Below the pieces are notes generated by a model that saw nothing but the letters and a program-made list of their open reading frames with translations, was not told the origin of the DNA and did no database searches. Below, piece after piece: positions 50,301-59,300 of a DNA stretch of 64,000 nucleotides (within the stretch, counting starts at the first letter, position 1; each line of letters begins with the position of its first letter). The position numbers and the translations under genes were made by a program. The stretch is taken from assembly GCA_014843695.1 (NCBI GenBank), contig CM026387.1, positions 79,505,536 through 79,569,535 of the forward strand, in the 5' to 3' direction. The stretch comes from Archivesica marissinica. Taxonomy: Eukaryota; Mollusca; Bivalvia; Venerida; Vesicomyidae.

Positions 50301-53300
50301 GACTCAAATGTCTTGTAAATACCGTTATTTGGACAATGTACTGGCATGCGCTGTGATGGTTCAAGTTGATACCAACGTGGACCCCGATTTGTCAGAAACA
50401 GCAGAGTATGCTGCCAAGTCCATTATTGACGACGTATTGACTAGTGTGATGCGTGATTCAACCAGAAGTGTATTACACGTAAGAATGTTTTATAAACATA
50501 AGAACATTGATACAGTAAAAGAGACTACGTCCTGCATTGGTATGAATTCGAAAATAGACGATGATGATATTCACCAGATGCATTGGTAACTTACGTTATA
50601 AATTAAAAAGCATTGAACAGTCTGAACTTTGTCATACAAGGGTGAAAGACATACTATTTTGAAATTCTGATTAAGCATTAAAATTCAAAACAGGGGGTGA
50701 AAAAATATTTATCTGGAGCTCTGAATGAGTCGTACCTTTTCTACCAGGGACAAGTAAGGAGTCTACAGCCCCAGATCCTTTCACATCTGGCAGGACCTGT
50801 AAAAATATAGACATCACATTTTTTCTACTTCATGCAACTTGATCATGGAATCTTTTTAAAGTGAAATATATTATGTAGTAGGTATAAACACAATAGTGTA
50901 TTATGAGACAGGGATTGTGATAGAAATAAAAATCTAGATACAAATCTGACGCAAACATTTTCCCCACTACTTTTGTCCTGAAGACATTTCCAGTGTGAGA
51001 GTAATTTTCTAAAACGTAATTATGGATACCATTGTACACATATAAAAAAGAGAGTTATGGATGCCATTTAGACAGTTTCAAAAAATCATTCACTTATTAA
51101 GATGGGAAGGCATTTTGAGGCCATAATTTGGTGGTAAAAAACTTGTCTTATAGGTGAGTTTGGACGGTGATTATAGATCACAATCACCAACGGGCAATGA
51201 GAAGTTAATATGGGATTATAAATTAAATGGGAATGAATCGGTGCATTGATAAGACACCGGTTGATAATTCTTCATGTTGATAATTGAAAATTTGTATTGT
51301 ATTGATAATTATGCATTAAGCATTAACAATTACATCACTGTTGTCTTAAGGCATGAATATCCGCAACACAGAATAAATGCTCTACTTTCATCTTGAAAAA
51401 TAGATAATTAATAATTAGATGCCTGTATTGTGAAAAATGCGATGTATCTACCCAGAAGAAAGCCAATGGATTCGGATACATTCTTCACCCCATCCCCTCG
51501 CAATGCATTCATGATGCCGAATAGTAAATGAAAAATTGTCAGGTCAGAAATCCAACATGGCAGCCACCCAAACCATGGTGGCCGTCGTAATATTGTATTT
51601 TGGACTTCTGTGGCATTGATATGTAAAATAGACTAGAAAATACTGGTCCGAAATACGAAACATATTCATTGGACTTGCAGATGAATAGAGCTCAAATATT
51701 GCTAATCCAAGATAGCTGCCAATGTGGCAGGAAAGCCTTCTATCTGCTATATCCTGAAATGTCCAATGGACATTGGGTAATTGAAAATGTAATGGTAATT
51801 AATTGCAATTAATTACATAATTTCATGTAATTGAATGTAATGTGTAATTAAAAGAAAATCAATTACATGTAATGGTAATTAATTACATCAAAATCACATG
51901 TAATGCCAATTACATTTCAATTACATTTCAATTACTTTACCGTCACAATGTATGTTTGAAGGTGCCAAAGACTGTCAACAATATTTATGTTTTATGTCTA
52001 CATTGTACAGTATATATATATAAGATTTAATTGAAGCAAAAAATAATGTGACTGTATACTCGGGTTAATAGATGGATAATGATTTTCAGAAAACGGGTAG
52101 ATTTAATATAAAGCAATAACCAAATGAAATTTATTGACATTGTCCATATCCAGTTTCATGGAAATTGACCATGATATTTCGGAGATGTTGCTTGTAGCAG
52201 CTATGGAGAGAAAGATGCCCGACTACCCACATACATGTAACCCACATACCCGGTACTGTACTGCAGGTACATGTATACTTATAGCTCACACTTTCAATAT
52301 CCTCAGTAGTATATTGTCCCAGAAATAATAGTGTTTCACGGTGTATTACAATGACCTGTAAATACCAGGATACAAACTTTAGGTATACATACAAGTATGA
52401 TATTAGATAATAGCTTAATTTTCAACAAAACTTGCTAATTACGACACATTATACTGCCAGTTGTGACACAGTATAGTGCCAATTACGACACATTATACTG
52501 CCAGTTGTGACAGAGTATAGTGCCAATTACGACACATTATACTGCCAGTTGTGACAGAGTATAGTGCCAATTACGACACATTATACTGCCAGTTGTGACA
52601 CAGTATAGTGCCAATTACGACACATTATACTGCCAGTTGTGACACAGTATAGTGCCAATTACGACACATTATACTGCCAGTTGTGACAGAGTATAGTGCT
52701 AATTACGACACATTATACTGCCAGTTGTGACACAGTATAGTGCCAATTACGACACATTATACTGCCAGTTGTGACACAGTATAGTGCCAATTACGACACA
52801 TTATACTGCCAGTTGTGACAGAGCATAGTGCCAATTACGACACATTATACTGCCAGTTGTGACACAGTATAGTGCCAATTACGACACATTATACTGCCAG
52901 TTGTGACACAGTATAGTGCCAATTACGACACATTATACTGCCAGTTGTGACAGAGTATAGTGCCAATTACGACACATTATACTGCCAGTTGTGACAGAGT
53001 ATAGTGCCAATTACGACACATTATACTGCCAGTTGTGACACAGTATAGTGCCAATTACGACACATTATACTGCCAGTTGTGACAGAGTATAGTGCCAATT
53101 ACGACACATTATACTGCCAGTTGTGACAGAGTATAGTGCCAATTACGACACATTATACTGCCAGTTGTGACACAGTATAGTGCCAATTACGACACATTAT
53201 ACTGCCAGTTGTGACAGAGTATAGTGCCAATTACGACACATTATACTGCCAGTTGTGACAGAGTATAGTGCCAATTACGACACATTATACTGCCAGTTGT

Positions 53301-56300
53301 GACACAGTATAGTGCCAATTACGACACATTATACTGCCAGTTGTGACACAGTATAGTGATACTTGTGTCAGTAACCCTCTTTTACCTTCTTTTAAAATGT
53401 ATGTGACATTTTAATGTGGTTTTTACAGTAAACACTGGTTTTTAAGTAATATTGTCACAAGATTAACACAAGTGTCTAGATGGGCAAGGTTTGTCTTTGA
53501 ATTTTAATGTACAGTATTATGATAACAATTGTCTGTGATGATATCACGTGTCTAGTCTCTTATAATTCTCATAGAATGGCTATGTACTATTATATATTAT
53601 ATGTGTAGTATGCATAGATGAGACTGAAATAAATAAATAATATATATATATCATACTAAGCTACACGACGACAAAATCGATTTTAATGTTGGGCATAAAA
53701 CAAAGCCAACTGTCTACTGGAGACACTCCGAAATTTGTCGTAATCCAACATTACCGCCATACAAATTTGAAATGAGCATAGCCGTCACGCTGATGTAAAG
53801 CTGTTAGCCGGCATAATCAACATAATTACGTGTTCTGACATGGATAACTTTTCAATGTTGTTTGATGTAAAATTAATACTAGGGATGGCGACGAATATTC
53901 GCTCGAACATCCGTGTGACTGCACCAGTTGTGTAGTTACGAATTGCAGACGAGACCATTGGGATGAAGTGGTGCGGTTGCAAATCCTTTAACGGTTGCGT
54001 CCCTTGTCGGTTTCCGTTCTCCATTTGCAATGTAGGAAAGCCACGACTGCGATATTTCGGGCATTGGGATAGCTCCAAAGAGGTAATTTCGGTGATAACA
54101 TTACTTATATGATATTCGCTGTATAAGTCATTCAACATTTATGTGTTTTATATCAAAAGAACTCCGTTTATTGTTGTTCCTATAATAATGTATGTAACCA
54201 ATATTCGGACAGGTAGAGTTGCCGATTGTTGCTATAATTTACATAGGTCAATTTATTGTTTCTTTCAGTTTTGACAATAGATAATACTTGGTTGCGGTAT
54301 CACGACGCAGTAAATAGAGTACATCTGTAGTGCAAACCTTGGTTGTTGTTGCACCCAGTGCATTGGAATTTGCGATAGCGGCCAAATGCCTGCTGCCGTT
54401 TTACTATTCCAGTATTCGGAAAAAATATATTATATTGTCCTCAAAAATGCCACCCGCTCAGTCACACGTTGGGAAATGTTTGAATCGCTCTGAGAATAAG
54501 AAAACGGCTAGGTGTAATCTATGCAAATTGGATTTAACATATTTGGGTACAATATCAATCTGTATAATCATTTGAAGAAGATGATGTTTACGAGGGAAAA
54601 AAACATAAATTAGGTCAGTTTGGCAATTTTTATAAGAGTTTGAGTGATTTTGAGTTTTTGATAGAATTCAATCGAATATTCGAATACCTTCCCGACCGAA
54701 TATTCGAATAGTATAATAGCTATTCGTTGCCATCAGCTAACGCAAAATGAAATGGGTGTGAAAGGCCCGGAGTTCGAGCCCAGCTGTAGCTGTTACGATT
54801 GTGCCCTTAGGCAAGGCATTTAAATGCCACATTGCCTCTTGTCTCTCCCTCGTGGCGATGGATTCCATCATGAATGAGGTCTCGAGAGTGATTAATATAA
54901 GATGTAAGAACTTGTTTCGCAATTGAGCTGAAATAAATGATGATGAATATTTATACATTTATGAACTATAAACCACACATTGACTATATTTGTAGCCGGG
55001 GAAAAGTCAACTTGAAACTATAAATCACACATTGACTATATATGGGTTCACTATTTGTAGCCGAGGGGGAAAAGTCAACTTGAAACTATAAATCACACAT
55101 TGACTATAAGAAATTATATGAATTCACTATTTGTAGCTGGGGACAAGTCAACTTCAACTATAAATCACACATTGACTATATATGGGTTCACTATTTGTAG
55201 CCAGGGAAAAGTCAACTCTCCACAATCTCCCTAAATCTGCTGGAGAGAGAATCATGTCTCCCAAATATATGAGCCTTGCTTTAACCCCGAAGCGCTGAAT
55301 GACTTACGAAGGTTTCACAAGTCTCCAATCCAGTTGCCATATTCCGTTTCATCTTATTCTTAGGGATCTGCGTCTCCGCATCAGCAAACGCCAGCTGCCT
55401 CTTGCGTTTCTGTCTGCCTGGGTTGACCGGAGTAGGTGACAACTCCAACTCGAGAGACTTTCTCTGTGTGATAAACATGTGTAACACACCAATATCATTT
55501 TGAATATAATATTGCACCCAACGAGGTGAGTTAACAAGGAATATCTATCCTTCATCTTGTTTTGTACAAAATATTAACACTTACCTGCCAATCACATCGA
55601 AGGTCGCTTTTGCAAATAGCATAGAGCCAGATCAGACAGCACAGAACATGATGTCTGATCAGGCTCTATGCTGTTTGCTATTCGGATAGTGGAGCTAAAA
55701 CACTTGTCTGAATAGCCACCAATTTAGTGATGTCATGACAATTTAGTGATGTCATGGCAATGTAGTGATGTCATGACAATTTAGTGATGTCATGACAATT
55801 TAGTGATGTCATGGCAATTGAGTGATGTCATGACAATTTAGTGATGTCATGACAATTTAGTGATGTCATGGCAATTGAGTGATGTCATGACAATTTAGTG
55901 ATGTCATGACAATTTGCGCTGACAATAGACGCTGATATGAAAGTAACGTTATTTATTAAAGCGCGCTATTTTAATGTGATAGAAAGGATCTTACACTCGT
56001 GACGTGGCTCATTTAAAGCAAAATTCCAAAACTCGTTTCATAAAATATGGTATGAATTTACCACTCGTGTAAGATCCTATATTTATAAAGTATGTCGGAT
56101 AATAAAACAATTATTTCATAGGTGTTTGGGGAGCAGTCAAAACTATTGTCCCTCGATATTGGGAATGACATTTGGAACTCTTGCCCGCGGCCGCTACCCA
56201 AACACTTAAGAAATAATTGCATACTGTGGCTAATAGGGCAACATTTCCAAAGCCATCCCCAATACCTCGGGAGAATAGTTTTGAGTGTTCCCCAAACATA

Positions 56301-59300
56301 TATGAAATAATTGTTTTATTACCTGACATACTAAATAAATACATTTTCGCAATTTTTTTTAACTACTATTTTGGCTACGTTCGTTGTTAGAAATCTCTAA
56401 ATATAGTAAAGCCAATTGTTCTCATTGCAATTCTTCTCCAAAATCGTAACAGACATTCGTACTCATTGAGTCCAGGCTGTCCGATTAGCGCAGTGGTTAG
56501 CGCGCTCGCTTCTCACCAATGCAACCCGGGTTCGATCCTCGGACCGGGAAGTATGTGAGATGGTACGATGGTCGCCAGATCGGACGGGGTTTTCTCAGGG
56601 TACTCCGGTTTCCTCCCACACGAATGACCACATTTACACTTTCATCCGCGCCAATGAGAGTGATTAATATAAGTTGTTAAAACTTGCTTCGAAATCGTTG
56701 TAAAATAAATAAAGTTTAATAAAAGTCCCCTGTTTTCCATTACTAAATTCTTCATGCGTTATTTCACTAAATCTGGCCATTTTGACAGCGTTCTTCCGCG
56801 GAATGATCCGGGTTTTGCGGTGCTTGTCTGTTTTCAATGTGTGTCAAACATTTAAAACACGGATCCCGGCCTCTTAATCGCAATCTCGGGTACAGGAGGG
56901 CAACATTCAAAACTATTGCCCTCCTCTCCATAAACTGTTATCCGCCTGGCTAAGGAATGACAAAAACAGTTAAGAATAACAACTTAACATTTATATATAC
57001 TGAGTCAAAAAAGAAACAATACCTGGTGTTTATGTGTCTATAATTTCAACATTTATTAAGAAAATTCTTTGAAAATTCATAAGATGATAGTCCAACATGT
57101 TTGAAAGAGGAGCACATAAAGCATAATGAGCCTCCGAAACTGTCTGCTGCGTGATGATGTAATTTGTCGGACAGGGGTCTAATGGAGTTTTCACACAGAC
57201 GTCAATACCGAGTATGGGCACCATTTGCGTCTCTCACTGCAATGCACCGCCGTCGCATCGAACGGAAGAGTGTCTGATTCTCTTGCTGGTCAATATTTGT
57301 CCACTCCTGACGCAAAACATCCCTCAGTTGGTTTAACGTTACCGGCTGACGTCGTCTGACGTGGCAGTCTAACGTATCCCACAAATGTTCTATGGGTGAC
57401 AAGTCTGGTGACAAAGCAGGCCACGGCAGGGTTTCAATATTGTTCTGCTCCAATAATGTGGTGGAAATCCGAGCAGTATGACACCTGGCGTTGTCCTGTT
57501 GGAACAGTGTGACGTTTCTGTTGGCGTTAAAGAACGGCACAACAACTGGCGCAAGGATCTCATCACAGTACCGCTGGGCGTTTAGGTTCCCGTCCACCAC
57601 TAACAGTTCAGTGCGACTGCCGAAGGTGATACCGCCCCACGCCATACCGCTTCCGCCCCCGAACAGATCGACCTGACGTACATATGCGTCGGCGTAACGT
57701 TCACCGCGTCTGCGATATACCCGCTCTCTGCCATCCGCTCGACGCAAACAGAACTGCGATTCATCGCTAAACATCACCGAATTCCACTGTAACCGAGTCC
57801 AGCGAGCACGTTCCGTCGTCCATTCCCGCCGTACGTCACGTTGTGTCAGAATGGGTCCAACGTATGGCCGATAGGCACGAATGCCAGGTTCACCGAGCAG
57901 GTTCCTGACTGTTTGTGCACTGATGCGATTGTTGGTCATCCCAGGAGTAACGGCAGCTGTGTGCGTAGCAGGTAGGAACCGGTCACGTAAATGTGACGTC
58001 CGAATGTGACGGTCCTGTTCACACGTCGTCACACGTGGTCGACCAGATCTTGGACGGTCGTCCACCGATCCATGTGTTCGATGCCGTCGAAGTAGACGTG
58101 TTATCGTGATCCGCGTATTGCGACGTCACGCTGACGTAAACCGCCGTCAATCATGCCAATGGCACGCATTCTCTGATTGCGGTTTAGCCTAGGCATTTTG
58201 TTAGAGGTAACAATGGGTAAGTAAGGTGTTTTTCCTCGATGATAATGCAATACCAGTACAATAAACTGGTCTTCCGATTTGTACATGTGTAGGAAGTTGT
58301 CTTTGTTGAGGACCACGTGCAAATCGGAAATTCGGCGTTCCAGGATTATCGGGTGTTTATATACCTGTGTTTATGGTTGGCTGACGTTGCAATAAGATAC
58401 CCGGTACTGATACGTAATCATATATTAAACCTTTCTATGGTTTTATCCGTTTTACGTCATTTTTAGTTTGGTATCGTTTCTTTTTTGACTCAGTATAGTA
58501 TGTCAGGTAATAATACACTGTGTAGATCAATGACCAATTATTCCTCTGTCAAGCAGGGAAACATACAATTATTCATAGTATCAACAAATCAACATACAGG
58601 TAGATGCCTTCTTGGTAGAGTATCCGTGATAATCTGTGTAACACCAGGGGATGGCGGTACAGCTCTAGTCTCCGGTATTTTGGGGCTCTCTGGGTCTGCA
58701 TCCCGGGCTGGTGTCTTCTCCTTATCCTTCTGCATACAACTTGGGCTGGTGTTAAATATAATAATGGTAAATACAGTCAAACCTGTCTTAAGCAGCCAGT
58801 CAAGGGAATCACAGACAGTGGCTGCTTAGCACAGGTTGCTGCTTAACCCATTCAACCCCAAGTAACTGACATGGACTGGTGCGTGATATTTTCAGACCAA
58901 TAAATTAATAAGAAAATTACCTTTGGACCAGTTCATTTATCAAAATGGGTATTTTTATCTAAAAATAGTAATAATTATTACTGGCAAAAAAGTGCAGATC
59001 CTGATGAGACGGCTCGTCACGAGCCGGCTCATCTGGATCTACACTTTTCATAAGCCTATTTAGAGGCCTGTGGGGTTGAAAGGATTATTATATGTTAATC
59101 GTATACCCTTTATCTTTATCTCACATGGGATATTTTGAATCAATAACACCAACAATTTCGGACAAACTACATCGTGTAAGGGAGACAACAATTGCACACG
59201 AAAATAACTACATCATGTAAGGGAGACAACAATTGTAGCCAGCCAATGGAATCACAGAAAGTGGCTGCTTAGCACATGTGGTTGTTTAATAGAGGTTAAA

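Noticed and set aside
48773..50364. Very long repetitive ORFs on both strands (up to 312 codons)
   Set aside because: They are frames of the 48-bp array, open because 48 is a multiple of 3; no unique sequence, start context or splice support.
53785..54138. 117-codon minus-strand ORF
   Set aside because: Lies over the end of the hAT-like element, has no recognisable domain, and its frame has no splice or family support.
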